A DNA stretch of 64,000 nt from Candidatus Nitrosopelagicus sp. (lineage in GTDB: Archaea > Thermoproteota > Nitrososphaeria > Nitrososphaerales > Nitrosopumilaceae): NCBI GenBank assembly GCA_028343215.1, contig JAOLYB010000002.1:62001-126000 (forward strand). The letters are read 5' to 3'. A program made the position numbers and the translations under genes. How positions within the stretch are numbered: the first letter of the stretch is position 1; every line of letters begins with the position of its first letter. Positions 45,530 through 54,951 of the stretch are shown here, piece after piece. Below the pieces are notes generated by a model. It worked only from the letters and a program-made list of their open reading frames with translations. It searched no databases and had not been told where the DNA came from.

Positions 45530-46535
45530 CGGGGATTTAACATTTGATGAAATGTCATCAGTGATGAGTGAAATTCTAAATGGCAAAAATAGTGATGATG
45601 AAATTGCAGAATTTCTCAAAGAATTATCAAAAAAAGGTGAAACAAATGAAGAATTACGTGCAATGTTTACAAAAATGAAAGAGTATTCAGTTAATATCAA
45701 TCCACTATGCCATGGAAACTTAATTGATGTATGTGGTACAGGAGGAGATAATTTGCAGACGTTTAACATTTCCACAACGGCATCATTTGTTATTGCAGGA
45801 GCCGGAGGAAGTGTTGCTAAACATGGAAATCGTTCGGTTTCAGGCATATCAGGCAGTGCAGATATTTTCGAATATTTTGGATTTGATTTGAATTCAGAAC
45901 CATGGGTAGTAGAAGAAATGATTGAAAAAATAGGAATAGGATTCATGTTTGCACCAAAATTTCATCCTGCTATGAAAAATGTTGCTCCAGCTAGAAAAAT
46001 AATTGGTAAAAGAACAGCATTTAATCTCTTAGGGCCATTATGCAATCCAGCAAAAGTAAGACATCAAATGATAGGAGTTTTTGCAGATAATTACATTGAA
46101 AGAATTGCAAAGATTATGCAAAAGAATTTTTCAGATACAGTGTTAACAGTAAGATCTGATGATGGGATGGATGAACTTTCAACAACATCAAAAAACAAAG
46201 CATGTTTATTAAAAAATGAAGAAATTACAGAGTTCATTATTGATCCTAGCAAATATGGCATGAAAAAAGGAAACATATCAGATATTCAAATTACAACAAA
46301 AAAAGATGCCATAGATTCATTTGTCAAAGTATTGAATAATACATCAAATAAAACAATGAAAGAAATTACAATATTAAATTCTGCAGGAGGACTTCTTGTA
46401 GGAGGAATATGTAACAAGTTTGAAGAAGGCATAGAATTAGCTCGACAGACAATAGATAACGGAAAAGCATTTGATAAATTAAAACAGTTTACAAAAGAAA
46501 ATAATGCATCAGATAAATTAGAGGAGTTTGAATAG
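45516..46535 (+). CDS. trpD: Anthranilate phosphoribosyltransferase
   Basis: TrpD adds the phosphoribosyl group to anthranilate. DVCGTGGDNLQTFNISTTASFV is the PRPP-binding glycine loop and KHGNRSVSGISGSAD the anthranilate site. The 339-residue length is typical. Confidence 0.96.
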   Translation: MKKINGDLTFDEMSSVMSEILNGKNSDDEIAEFLKELSKKGETNEELRAMFTKMKEYSVNINPLCHGNLIDVCGTGGDNLQTFNISTTASFVIAGAGGSVAKHGNRSVSGISGSADIFEYFGFDLNSEPWVVEEMIEKIGIGFMFAPKFHPAMKNVAPARKIIGKRTAFNLLGPLCNPAKVRHQMIGVFADNYIERIAKIMQKNFSDTVLTVRSDDGMDELSTTSKNKACLLKNEEITEFIIDPSKYGMKKGNISDIQITTKKDAIDSFVKVLNNTSNKTMKEITILNSAGGLLVGGICNKFEEGIELARQTIDNGKAFDKLKQFTKENNASDKLEEFE

Positions 46536-46536
46536 T

Positions 46537-47310
46537 ATGGAAAATATTTTAGAGAAACTTGTCAATAACTCAAGAAAAGCAATTGATAATGGAGTTTATA
46601 ATATTTCAGAATCATTATCAAATTCAGGAATTGATTTAGGTGAAACTATAGTTAATTCACAGAATGCACCGTTGATTACAGAAGTAAAATTTTCATCACC
46701 CGCATTAGGTAATATTAGAAAAGTATCAGACCCAGTAGATATTGCAATGCAAATGGTTAACGGAGGAGCATCTGCATTATCAGTATTAACTCAACCATTT
46801 TTGTTTGATGGATCACCTGAACTTTTTATGAAAGTTAGAAAAGTAGTTGAAATTCCAATGGTGATGAAAGACATAACAATCGATAAAATACAAATCGATG
46901 CAGCTAAAAAAATAGGCGCAGATTATTTTTTACTCATACAATCTCTTTTTGATAAGAAAATGGTGGTTGAAATGGATGAATTAATCGATTATGGGCACAA
47001 GAATGGGGTAAAAGTGATTGTCGAAGCACATACTTTAGATGAATTTGAAAATGCATGTAAAACCAATGCAGACATTGTTGGAATAAATAATCGTAATTTA
47101 GATACCTTGAAAATTGATCTGAACACAACTAAAAACATACTAGAAAAATCAAATCCATCTAAAATCATTATCTCTGAGAGTGGGATTGAGTCAAAAGATG
47201 ATATTCGATTTCTTCATAAATGCGGTGCAAAGGGGTATCTTATAGGTACAGCAATAATGAAAAATGATAACATTGAACAAACAGTTAGAGGATTAGTGAA
47301 TTCTATATGA
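46537..47310 (+). CDS. trpC: Indole-3-glycerol-phosphate synthase
   Basis: TrpC closes the indole ring of Cd[55 protein letters not shown] and SESGIES are the TIM-barrel signatures. I use the ATG at 46537; the track's TTG is three codons earlier. The length (258) is that of a stand-alone TrpC, so it carries no TrpF domain. It is followed directly by trpB. Confidence 0.95.
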   Translation: MENILEKLVNNSRKAIDNGVYNISESLSNSGIDLGETIVNSQNAPLITEVKFSSPALGNIRKVSDPVDIAMQMVNGGASALSVLTQPFLFDGSPELFMKVRKVVEIPMVMKDITIDKIQIDAAKKIGADYFLLIQSLFDKKMVVEMDELIDYGHKNGVKVIVEAHTLDEFENACKTNADIVGINNRNLDTLKIDLNTTKNILEKSNPSKIIISESGIESKDDIRFLHKCGAKGYLIGTAIMKNDNIEQTVRGLVNSI

Positions 47311-48503
47311 AGATAGGAATACCAAAAGATGGGCGTTTTGGCGAATTTGGTGGAAAATATATTCCAGAAACGCTTGCACCTGCAATAGAAGAATTAGAAA
47401 AAAATTATCTCAAGATTAGAAATGATAAAAATTTCAAAAAAGAACTTGGAAGATTATTAATTGATTATGCAGGTAGACCAACTCCAATCTATTTTGCAAG
47501 AAATCTTACAAAAACAATCGGGGGAGCAAAAATCTATTTGAAAAGAGAAGATTTGCTACACGGAGGAGCTCATAAAATCAATAATACGTTAGGACAAGCA
47601 TTACTTGCTAAACGTATGGGTAAAAAAAGAATTATTGCAGAAACGGGAGCAGGACAACATGGAGTAGCAACTGCAATGGCATGCGCAAGTTTAGGATTAA
47701 AAGCTGAAATTTACATGGGGTATGTAGATACATTACGTCAAAAACAAAATGTTTTCAGAATGGAATTATTAGGTGCTAAAGTACACGCAGTGAAATCAGG
47801 TTCAAAAACATTGAAAGATGCAATAAATGAAGCAATGAGAGATTGGATTACAAATGTGGACTCAACATATTATTTGTTAGGTTCTGCAGTAGGACCACAC
47901 CCATATCCTCTGATGGTAAGAGATTTTCAAGCAGTAATTGGAGTAGAGATTAAAAAACAAATGAAGAAAATTCCAAATGCAGTAATTGCATGTGTAGGAG
48001 GAGGCTCTAATGCAATAGGAACATTTTATCCATTAATAGATACAAATGCCAAAATTATAGGAATAGAAGCAGGAGGAAAAGGTGTAAAAACAAAATTACA
48101 TTCAGCTCCTCTCACTGCAGGTAAAAAAGGAGTTTTACACGGAATGATGACATATCTAATGCAAGATAAAGATGGCCAAATTAGTGAAACGCACAGTATT
48201 TCTGCAGGACTGGATTATCCAGGAGTTGGACCAGAGCATGCATTTTTAAAAGATGAAAATCGAGTTGAGTATAAAGCAGTAACTGATGACGAAGTAATTG
48301 ATGCATTTTTAATTCTAACAAGAACTGAGGGAATCATTCCTGCATTAGAATCGGCACATGCAATAGCACATGCAATTAAAATTTCAAAGAAGATGAAGAA
48401 AACAGAATCAATTGTAGTTACCCTATCAGGTAGAGGTGATAAAGACATCGATATTGTAAAGGAGTATTTGGCCAAAAATGTCAAGAATAAAAGAAAAATT
48501 TAA
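47307..48503 (+). CDS. trpB: Tryptophan synthase beta subunit
   Basis: TrpB joins indole and serine on PLP. The PLP lysine is in [18 protein letters not shown] and the tail phosphate loop in [10 protein letters not shown]. The catalytic Glu lies in [13 protein letters not shown]. At 398 residues it is the standard TrpB1 form. Four-base overlap with trpC. Confidence 0.97.
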   Translation: MKIGIPKDGRFGEFGGKYIPETLAPAIEELEKNYLKIRNDKNFKKELGRLLIDYAGRPTPIYFARNLTKTIGGAKIYLKREDLLHGGAHKINNTLGQALLAKRMGKKRIIAETGAGQHGVATAMACASLGLKAEIYMGYVDTLRQKQNVFRMELLGAKVHAVKSGSKTLKDAINEAMRDWITNVDSTYYLLGSAVGPHPYPLMVRDFQAVIGVEIKKQMKKIPNAVIACVGGGSNAIGTFYPLIDTNAKIIGIEAGGKGVKTKLHSAPLTAGKKGVLHGMMTYLMQDKDGQISETHSISAGLDYPGVGPEHAFLKDENRVEYKAVTDDEVIDAFLILTRTEGIIPALESAHAIAHAIKISKKMKKTESIVVTLSGRGDKDIDIVKEYLAKNVKNKRKI

Positions 48504-49278
48504 TCAATTAAAATCAAAAAATGAGAGTGCTTTAATCTCCTATATTATGGCAGGATATCCATCAGAAAAAATAACACTTGAAGCAGCAAGAGGCCTAATT
48601 CAAGGCGGTGCAGATATTATCGAGTTAGGATTCCCATTTTCAGATCCAATTGCAGATGGACCAACGATTCAGATGGCAAGCACAGAATCACTGAATAGTG
48701 GAACAAAAATTGAAAATTTCTTTACAATTGTAAAAAAAATACGTAAAGAATCAAACATTCCGTTAGTTTTAATGACATATACAAATATCTTATATAATCA
48801 GACGTATCTGAAATTTATTTCACGAGCTAAACAAGCAGGTATTGATGGATTGATTTTACCAGACATGGCGATAGAAGAATCAAAAGAATATGTCAGAGCT
48901 GCTAAAAAAATAGGAATGGATACAATATTTCTTGTATCACCAAATACTGAAAAAGATCGATTAAAACAAATTATCAAATCCACATCAGGATTTCTTTACA
49001 TGGTCGCAGTTTTTGGTACAACAGGAGTTCAAACTAAAATTCACAAATATACACTAGATGCACTCAAGAATACAAAATATGCTGCAAAAGGAAAAATTCC
49101 TGTAGGAATAGGATTTGGAGTGTCTACCGAAAAGGATGTTCAAAAATACGTTTCGTCAGGGGCAGATGCAGTAATAGTAGGTAGTGCGAACATAAAGATT
49201 ATTGAAAACACGCCTACAAATAAGGTTCAAACACGAATTGCGACATTTACAAAAAAACTAAAGAACAAAACCAGATAA
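48478..49278 (+). CDS. trpA: Tryptophan synthase alpha subunit
   Basis: TrpA cleaves indole-3-glycerol phosphate. The catalytic Glu lies in [19 protein letters not shown] and the Asp in [10 protein letters not shown]. The 266-residue length is normal. The start overlaps trpB by 26 bases. It ends the trp operon. Confidence 0.96.
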   Translation: MSRIKEKFNQLKSKNESALISYIMAGYPSEKITLEAARGLIQGGADIIELGFPFSDPIADGPTIQMASTESLNSGTKIENFFTIVKKIRKESNIPLVLMTYTNILYNQTYLKFISRAKQAGIDGLILPDMAIEESKEYVRAAKKIGMDTIFLVSPNTEKDRLKQIIKSTSGFLYMVAVFGTTGVQTKIHKYTLDALKNTKYAAKGKIPVGIGFGVSTEKDVQKYVSSGADAVIVGSANIKIIENTPTNKVQTRIATFTKKLKNKTR

Positions 49279-49318
49279 CGAAATAAACGAATAAAAACTA
49301 GAAGTGTTTAAGAAAAAA

Positions 49319-50920
49319 ATGCAGACAAAGTTTATTTTTGTTACAGGTGGAGTTATGTCAGGATTAGGAAAAGGGGTAGTTTCATCATCAATTTGCAAAT
49401 TATTACAGTTATCAGATCAAAAGGTTTCATGTATCAAAATTGATCCATATCTAAATTATGATGCAGGAACAATGAACCCAATTGCACACGGAGAGGTCTT
49501 TGTGACAGATGACGGAGGGGAATGTGATATGGATATAGGAAATTATGAGAGATTTTTGAATCAAGATATACCAAAATCACACAATATTACAACTGCCCAA
49601 ATCTATTCAAGCGTAATAGAATCTGAGCGAAAAGGAGAATATTTGGGAGCGTGTGTTCAAATTATTCCACATGTCACAGATGCAATAAAAGATCGAATTA
49701 AAAAAATTGCTGCAGATGAAGAATTAGAAATACTAGTGGTAGAGTGTGGAGGAACAGTAGGAGATATTGAAAGTTTGCCATTTTTAGAGGCATTAAGACA
49801 AATCAGAGTAGAAGAAGGTTCTGAGAATGTAATTTTTGTTCATGTTACATTAGCCCCATCATTAGATGTAGTAGGGGAACAAAAAACTAAACCTACACAA
49901 CATAGCGTTCAAGAATTAAGAAGAATTGGAATTCAACCAGATTTACTTTGTGTGAGATGTTCCATGCCATTACAAGATAAAACAAGAAATAAAATTTCAA
50001 TGTTTACAAATGTTACAAACAACGACGTATTCTCATGTCACGATGTTGATTCAATTTTCCAAGTTCCTGAAATTTTGTATGGTCAAGGTTTGGTAGATGT
50101 AATTTTCAAAAAATTCAATAAGATGGGATATGTTAATGCATCTCAGAATTGGGACACATGGAATAAGATAGTTAATTCATTACAAAATGAAGGAGATCCA
50201 ATCAATATTGCAATGGTAGGAAAATACGTGACACTTGCAGACAGCTATGTTAGTGTAAATCATGCATTAAAACATGCAGCGGCTTCACTTGGGAAAAAAA
50301 TTACAATAGATTGGATTGATTCAGAAAATATTAACGGAAACGTGGATACATTATCCAAATATAATGGAATATTAGTGCCAGGAGGATTTGGTACCAGAGG
50401 CTCAGAAGGAATAATAAAAACTGCAAATTTTGCAAGAGAACAAAATATACCATATCTTGGAATATGTTTTGGATTCCAATTAGCAGCAGTATCATTTGCA
50501 AGAAATGTTTGTGAACACGTAGATGCAAATTCAACAGAAATTGAACAAAATACCAACAATCCAATAATAGATTTACTCCCAGAACAGGATGGAGTTACAG
50601 ATATGGGTGGTTCATTGAGATTAGGTGCAAATGATATTAATGTGAAACCAAATACAATAGCAAATAAAATTTATGGGCAAGATAAAATTTCAAAAAGACA
50701 TAGACACAGATATGAATTTAATACAAAGTATTTAGATGAATTTGCACAAAAAGGTATGATCTTTTCAGGTGAAAGTGATGAAGGAAGGAGAATGGAAATT
50801 TTAGAAATACCATCTCATAAATTTTTTGTAGGAGTTCAATTCCATCCAGAATTTAACAGTAGACCAGGATACCCAGAACATGTATTCAAAGCATTCACTA
50901 CTGCTGCAAATCAGAATTAA
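49319..50920 (+). CDS. pyrG: CTP synthase
   Basis: PyrG aminates UTP to CTP with glutamine. The N-terminal synthetase domain starts KFIFVTGGVMSGLGKGVVSSSI; the C-terminal amidotransferase has LGICFGFQLAAV (here GFQ follows the nucleophilic Cys) and VGVQFHPEF. I prefer the ATG at 49319 (MQTKFIF) over the track's GTG at 49304. The length is normal. It lies downstream of trpA by about 40 bases and may share its transcript. Confidence 0.96.
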   Translation: MQTKFIFVTGGVMSGLGKGVVSSSICKLLQLSDQKVSCIKIDPYLNYDAGTMNPIAHGEVFVTDDGGECDMDIGNYERFLNQDIPKSHNITTAQIYSSVIESERKGEYLGACVQIIPHVTDAIKDRIKKIAADEELEILVVECGGTVGDIESLPFLEALRQIRVEEGSENVIFVHVTLAPSLDVVGEQKTKPTQHSVQELRRIGIQPDLLCVRCSMPLQDKTRNKISMFTNVTNNDVFSCHDVDSIFQVPEILYGQGLVDVIFKKFNKMGYVNASQNWDTWNKIVNSLQNEGDPINIAMVGKYVTLADSYVSVNHALKHAAASLGKKITIDWIDSENINGNVDTLSKYNGILVPGGFGTRGSEGIIKTANFAREQNIPYLGICFGFQLAAVSFARNVCEHVDANSTEIEQNTNNPIIDLLPEQDGVTDMGGSLRLGANDINVKPNTIANKIYGQDKISKRHRHRYEFNTKYLDEFAQKGMIFSGESDEGRRMEILEIPSHKFFVGVQFHPEFNSRPGYPEHVFKAFTTAANQN

Positions 50921-51917
50921 TTAATTTCGATATTTCATATATTTTCTGGCGTGAATCTCTAATGGAAACTTTCTTTTTGACATACCCTTTTTCTAATAAA
51001 TGGCTCATAGCCAATCTCACAGTTCTATCAGGCAATAATGTTTTTTTTACAAGTTCTTTTTGGCTCATAGAACCCTCATACTCTAAAATCTTAAGAAGTA
51101 ATTTTGAGCTTGGCGGCATATTAAATAATTCTTCAGCAAGTTTAACTTTTTTAGCAATAGCAGAAATTGCTGTCGTATCTTTTTTTAAACGAATAATATT
51201 GGCAGAAGGTTCATAATTTGTAGCTTCTACAGAATTTTTTACTTTGTAACGATCCAACCCATCTAAAACAACTTCACAATGTAATCTTGATGATATTTCA
51301 TCAACTTCAATTACACTTGCATTAGATACAATCAATGGTCTTCTAGTAATATCAAGAGAATTTACAGAAATTATTCCAAATACATCAGAATCTTGGAAAA
51401 TTACAGGACCACCTGCAGACATAGAATATGCAGAAGAACCAATAGGAGTTGAAATAATCACACCATCACTGCTGTCATGCCATACCTCATCACCATTGAC
51501 TCTCAAAGTATGTTCCATCAACATAGCACTTCGAGATGAAAATACTGCAACATCGTTTAAAACAGGATAAACATTTTTTCCATCAATTTTCACACCCAAT
51601 CTAGTTACCTGTTCAGTCTCAAAATCTAGTTTCTTTATACGAGAAATTAATGATGGAAGCTGTTTCAAATCAAGTTGTGAAAGAAATCCATCAGATTCAG
51701 ATTCGTTTATTCCCAAAACAGGAATTGACGAATCAAAAGTTCTATGGAAATAATTTCGAACACCTTTATCCCCTCCGAGAACAAATATGCAATCAGATTT
51801 TTTATTCTTAGATTTTGTTCCAATTTTTGACGATGAAATATTATTTTCATCTAAAATTTTTTTAAGGAATTTTTCAGATGAATCCGTTAGTCCAGTTCCA
51901 AAGATTCCAACATGCAT
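50898..51917 (-). CDS. nadK: NAD kinase with C-terminal winged-helix domain
   Basis: Residues 1-255 are an ATP-NAD kinase: FVLGGDKGVRNYF (GGDG-type motif, Asp kept, next Gly replaced by Lys), PVLGINESESDGFLS, LNDVAVFSSR and STPIGSSAYSMSAGGPVI. Residues about 262-335 form a winged helix (LLKILEYEGSMSQKELVKKTLLPDRTVRLAMSHLLEKGYVKKK), as in MarR-like regulators. This could link NADP synthesis with gene control or serve dimerisation. The start at 51917 lacks an N-terminal extension. The gene converges with pyrG and overlaps its end by 23 bases. Confidence 0.9.
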   Translation of the reverse strand: MHVGIFGTGLTDSSEKFLKKILDENNISSSKIGTKSKNKKSDCIFVLGGDKGVRNYFHRTFDSSIPVLGINESESDGFLSQLDLKQLPSLISRIKKLDFETEQVTRLGVKIDGKNVYPVLNDVAVFSSRSAMLMEHTLRVNGDEVWHDSSDGVIISTPIGSSAYSMSAGGPVIFQDSDVFGIISVNSLDITRRPLIVSNASVIEVDEISSRLHCEVVLDGLDRYKVKNSVEATNYEPSANIIRLKKDTTAISAIAKKVKLAEELFNMPPSSKLLLKILEYEGSMSQKELVKKTLLPDRTVRLAMSHLLEKGYVKKKVSIRDSRQKIYEISKLINSDLQQ

Positions 51918-51948
51918 AGATAGATTATTTTGTTATGCACAATATATG

Positions 51949-52821
51949 TTAGATCTGCTTAAACTCCACTATATTATAAAAATAAGAACCATTAGTTTCT
52001 AGCGCATTTTTTTCCGGAACTTTCTCAAGACCAAATGCCTTTGATTCTAAGGCAGATTGAGCGGCTCCGCCTGCAAAGGATAGAGCCCATAGAAAGTCTT
52101 TTTCTTTTAACATAGTGCAAACAAATGTAGAACAAAAAATATCTCCAATTCCAGTTGTATCAGTCAGATTAATTTTTGGTAAGTGAATTGTATACAATTT
52201 ATCTTTTACAAGTAAAGATATTTCTTGTTTATTTGTATAAATTACATATTCAATTCCAAGTTTTTGTAATTGTTTAATTCCATCATTACCTGTAAGACCA
52301 GTTAGCGCATGTAATTCATCAGGATTCATCTTGATAGCATTTATGTTGTTAAGATCAAGCGAAGTTCTTTTTAGAGAGATTTCATTGTTGGAATTTTTTT
52401 CTCTTAGAAAACCTTGAGGATCTAAAAAGGTGAAATTATCAGAATTTTTAATTTGCGAATATGTTTCTAAAGAAATTTCATTAAATACAGGACTGATTAT
52501 TACTCCATCATTATCATTTTCTATAAAATTAATTTTATCACACATATTTTCTACGAAGAGTTTTCTATCAGAACCATTTAGTTCAATTTTAAATCGAGTA
52601 GTAGATTGGGAAGACAATGCATCAGGAATATTGATTTTATTTTCTTTGAAAAATTCCTCTAAAGGATAATTTGGACCGAATTTGGTGTATAGATTAACAT
52701 CATGTTTTTGTTTTCGTGCAGTTAATGAGCAATAACTAGCAGGACCTCCAGGCGCATCATATTGTTCATTTTCATAAATAATTGTGTCCATCGTACAATG
52801 AGAAAATATTCCAACTTTCAT
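51949..52821 (-). CDS. PfkB family sugar kinase
   Basis: About 290 residues. APGGPASYCSLTARKQKHDV is the N-terminal PfkB glycine motif, MNPDELHALTG the second, and LTDTTGIGDIFCSTFVC the C-terminal signature with the catalytic Asp. The ATG at 52821 (MKVGIF) is preferred over the track's TTG. Ribokinase, a nucleoside kinase or an inositol kinase are all possible; the substrate is unclear. Confidence 0.88.
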   Translation of the reverse strand: MKVGIFSHCTMDTIIYENEQYDAPGGPASYCSLTARKQKHDVNLYTKFGPNYPLEEFFKENKINIPDALSSQSTTRFKIELNGSDRKLFVENMCDKINFIENDNDGVIISPVFNEISLETYSQIKNSDNFTFLDPQGFLREKNSNNEISLKRTSLDLNNINAIKMNPDELHALTGLTGNDGIKQLQKLGIEYVIYTNKQEISLLVKDKLYTIHLPKINLTDTTGIGDIFCSTFVCTMLKEKDFLWALSFAGGAAQSALESKAFGLEKVPEKNALETNGSYFYNIVEFKQI

Positions 52822-52845
52822 AATGAGCAAAAATTGTGTTTTGTA

Positions 52846-52950
52846 CTACTTATTTGAATCCTTATTTGCACAATCAGAGCAAAGTGTTTTTCCTTTAACA
52901 AATTTAACTTCAATATTAGAAGCAAGACAATTTTCACACAGTCCAGTCAT
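52846..52950 (-). CDS. Tiny zinc-ribbon-like protein, 34 aa
   Basis: Hand-translated; too short for the track. MTGLCENCLASNIEVKF and a second pair CSDC make a complete Cys4 set, about 20 residues apart. It lies just upstream of the PfkB gene on the same strand and may be co-transcribed with it. The paired CxxC motifs are the main support. Confidence 0.6.
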   Translation of the reverse strand: MTGLCENCLASNIEVKFVKGKTLCSDCANKDSNK

Positions 52951-53004
52951 AATTCGTAATTATTCTTGATCTTTAAATTGTTTTTTTGAGAGATAATATC
53001 TCAC

Positions 53005-53012
53005 TTTATATA
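53005..53012 (+). promoter_or_regulatory. TATA-like box of the S26e gene
   Basis: TTTATATA is centred about 26 bases before the ATG at 53034; leaderless geometry. Confidence 0.6.
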
Positions 53013-53033
53013 TCGAAGATTTGAATTTCTAAC

Positions 53034-53324
53034 ATGCCATCAAAACGTGCAAGTAGAGGTAGACGAAAAGGAGGAAAAGGTTCGTCAGGTACAATCCAAT
53101 GTGTAAATTGCGCAGGAACTGTTCCAAAAGATAAAGCAAAAAAAGTTACTTCACGTCTAAGCCTAGTAGAACATCAATTAGCGAAAGAATTACGTGCACA
53201 AGGAGCATACATTGCTGCACCGAAAGTTACAAAATGGTATTGTATTTCATGTGCAATACATTTCAAAGTTCTAAAGATTCGTTCAGCAGATCAGAGACGT
53301 AAACATACAAAACTTCGTGGATAA
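53034..53324 (+). CDS. rps26e: 30S ribosomal protein S26e
   Basis: 96 residues, basic, starting PSKRASRGRRKGGKG. The zinc-binding pairs QCVNC and YCISC and the IHFKVLKIRSADQRR end fit S26e, a protein shared with eukaryotes and present only in some archaea, including Thaumarchaeota and Crenarchaeota. It binds near the mRNA exit site of the small subunit. Monocistronic by its surroundings. Confidence 0.95.
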   Translation: MPSKRASRGRRKGGKGSSGTIQCVNCAGTVPKDKAKKVTSRLSLVEHQLAKELRAQGAYIAAPKVTKWYCISCAIHFKVLKIRSADQRRKHTKLRG

Positions 53325-53891
53325 TTATCTATTTTTCATTAAAACTAAAATTCTTTGAGCTAAAGTTATTCCTGCAATAATTATTACAATTATTACTGCA
53401 ATCTCCATAAAACCAATCATTCCTATTATAGCAATAACAAGTAACCTTTCTGCACGTTCACCAATTCCAATTCCTTGCATCTTTATTCCTGCAGCATCGG
53501 CCTTTGCACGTGCATAACTAACCAATAACGAAAGAGTGATGGCTGCAAATACCAAATATGGTTCAGTATAATTTCCGATTAAAATTCCAAAAAAGATTGC
53601 AACTTCGGCAATTTTATCAAATATAGAATCTAGAAACCCACCAGATTTTGACATTTTATTTGCATAACGAGCAACCTGGCCATCAACAATATCAAAGAAA
53701 CCAGAAGCCAATAATGCAATTCCACCTAAAAGTAATGAATATTCAAATCCAATTCCATAAATTATTGATGCAACAAATGCTAATGCAAGACCTATGCCAG
53801 TAAATACATTTGGAGACAATCCCGTAGCTGCAAAAGATTTTCCAATTTTTTGTAATACCGGTTTTAAAGAATCACGTAAGTTATTTAACAA
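53325..53891 (-). CDS. CDP-alcohol phosphatidyltransferase (probably archaetidylinositol phosphate synthase)
   Basis: 188 residues with about six hydrophobic helices and the family motif D-x2-DG-x2-AR-x8-G-x3-D-x3-D, visible as FDIVDGQVARYANKMSKSGGFLDSIFDK. It transfers a phospho-alcohol head group onto a CDP-archaeol in the membrane. The start is TTG at 53891. It abuts the S26e stop in a convergent arrangement. The inositol-phosphate specificity is suggested by the archaeal context and is not proven. Confidence 0.9.
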   Translation of the reverse strand: MLNNLRDSLKPVLQKIGKSFAATGLSPNVFTGIGLALAFVASIIYGIGFEYSLLLGGIALLASGFFDIVDGQVARYANKMSKSGGFLDSIFDKIAEVAIFFGILIGNYTEPYLVFAAITLSLLVSYARAKADAAGIKMQGIGIGERAERLLVIAIIGMIGFMEIAVIIVIIIAGITLAQRILVLMKNR

Positions 53892-53900
53892 TACATTTCC

Positions 53901-54767
53901 TCACTTTTGATTCATTGCAAGTATTATTGAAATCATTCTTGCAGCTAAAGACGCAGTAGCACCATTATCAAACATAGGATTCAATTCAACAATATCCGTA
54001 GCTTTAATTTTTTTATTTTTTAAAGCAACTACCATATCATGTAATTCACGAGAAGTAATTCCAATTGCTTCAGGATTTCCAACACCAGGAGCAAAAGCCG
54101 GATCTAAGACATCAAGATCAATACTAACATATAGATTTTCAAATTTTTCAGTTAATTTTTCTAATAATTTTGGACCATTACCATGTTTGATTTCAGAGTC
54201 AGATATAGTTTGAATGTTATTTTCAGTAAGAAATTCTAATTCTTCTTTTACAAATGCACGAGCTCCAACGTGAATTATATTTTCAGGACCACGTTCTTCA
54301 ACAATTCTTCTCAAATATGCAGCATGACTTAATTTAGTACCGGCATATTCATCTCTCAGATCATAATGTGCATCAAACACAACATATCCGGTATCTTTAG
54401 GATAGCTCAAGTAACTACCATAAGTAAGTGAATGTTCACCTCCAAGAATTATTAATTGATTTGATGTATCTTTCAATTCACTCGTAGTTTTTCTAACCAT
54501 ATCAATCATATTTTGAGCAACAACTGTATGTTCTAGATTTCCCAAATCTTTAATGTTAACTTGTTCTAAATCAACACCAAACTCTGGCATAAAAATTTCA
54601 ATATTGTTAAACGCATCACGAATTACATCCGGGCCAAAACGACATCCAGGTTTGTATGAATGAGTTGAATCAAATGGAATTCCAAATAATGTTGCTATAG
54701 GTTCAGAATCATCTGCAGGAGAAATAATCTTTGGAGAACTAGTTAGATACAAATCAGAGTAACTCAT
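53901..54767 (-). CDS. speB: Agmatinase (arginase/ureohydrolase family)
   Basis: 288 residues. Metal ligands are visible in LGGEHSLTYG, VFDAHYDLRDEY and VSIDLDVLDPAFAPG, and the EVTAS-like end is ELNPMFDNGATASLAAR. Archaeal relatives hydrolyse agmatine to putrescine and urea, the route to polyamines. Spermidine is then the donor for the deoxyhypusine synthase at 58.3 kb. Arginase activity is not excluded. Confidence 0.9.
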   Translation of the reverse strand: MSYSDLYLTSSPKIISPADDSEPIATLFGIPFDSTHSYKPGCRFGPDVIRDAFNNIEIFMPEFGVDLEQVNIKDLGNLEHTVVAQNMIDMVRKTTSELKDTSNQLIILGGEHSLTYGSYLSYPKDTGYVVFDAHYDLRDEYAGTKLSHAAYLRRIVEERGPENIIHVGARAFVKEELEFLTENNIQTISDSEIKHGNGPKLLEKLTEKFENLYVSIDLDVLDPAFAPGVGNPEAIGITSRELHDMVVALKNKKIKATDIVELNPMFDNGATASLAARMISIILAMNQK

Positions 54768-54808
54768 TATACAGATTTCAATTCACTTTAAAATAAAGTA
54801 ATGCCCAA

Positions 54809-54895
54809 TTAATCAGACTGGCATGAAGAATCATCACATAAACAAAAATTATGAGATTCGCCACAATCAGTGCAGATTAGTAACTTTCCATGCAT
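54809..54895 (-). CDS. Tiny Cys-rich protein, 28 aa
   Basis: Hand-translated: MHGKLLICTDCGESHNFCLCDDSSCQSD. CTDC plus CLC and a last Cys suggest one zinc site. It lies 41 bases upstream of the agmatinase start, on the same strand. Coding status rests on the Cys pattern alone and is uncertain. Confidence 0.45.
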   Translation of the reverse strand: MHGKLLICTDCGESHNFCLCDDSSCQSD

Positions 54896-54951
54896 AAGTT
54901 ATATTTACAGAATTTGTATTTAACCGCAAAGAAGGAATGATAAATCATCCA

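Noticed and set aside
45488-45946. 152-residue minus-strand ORF inside trpG/trpD
   Set aside because: Shadow of the well-supported TrpD frame.
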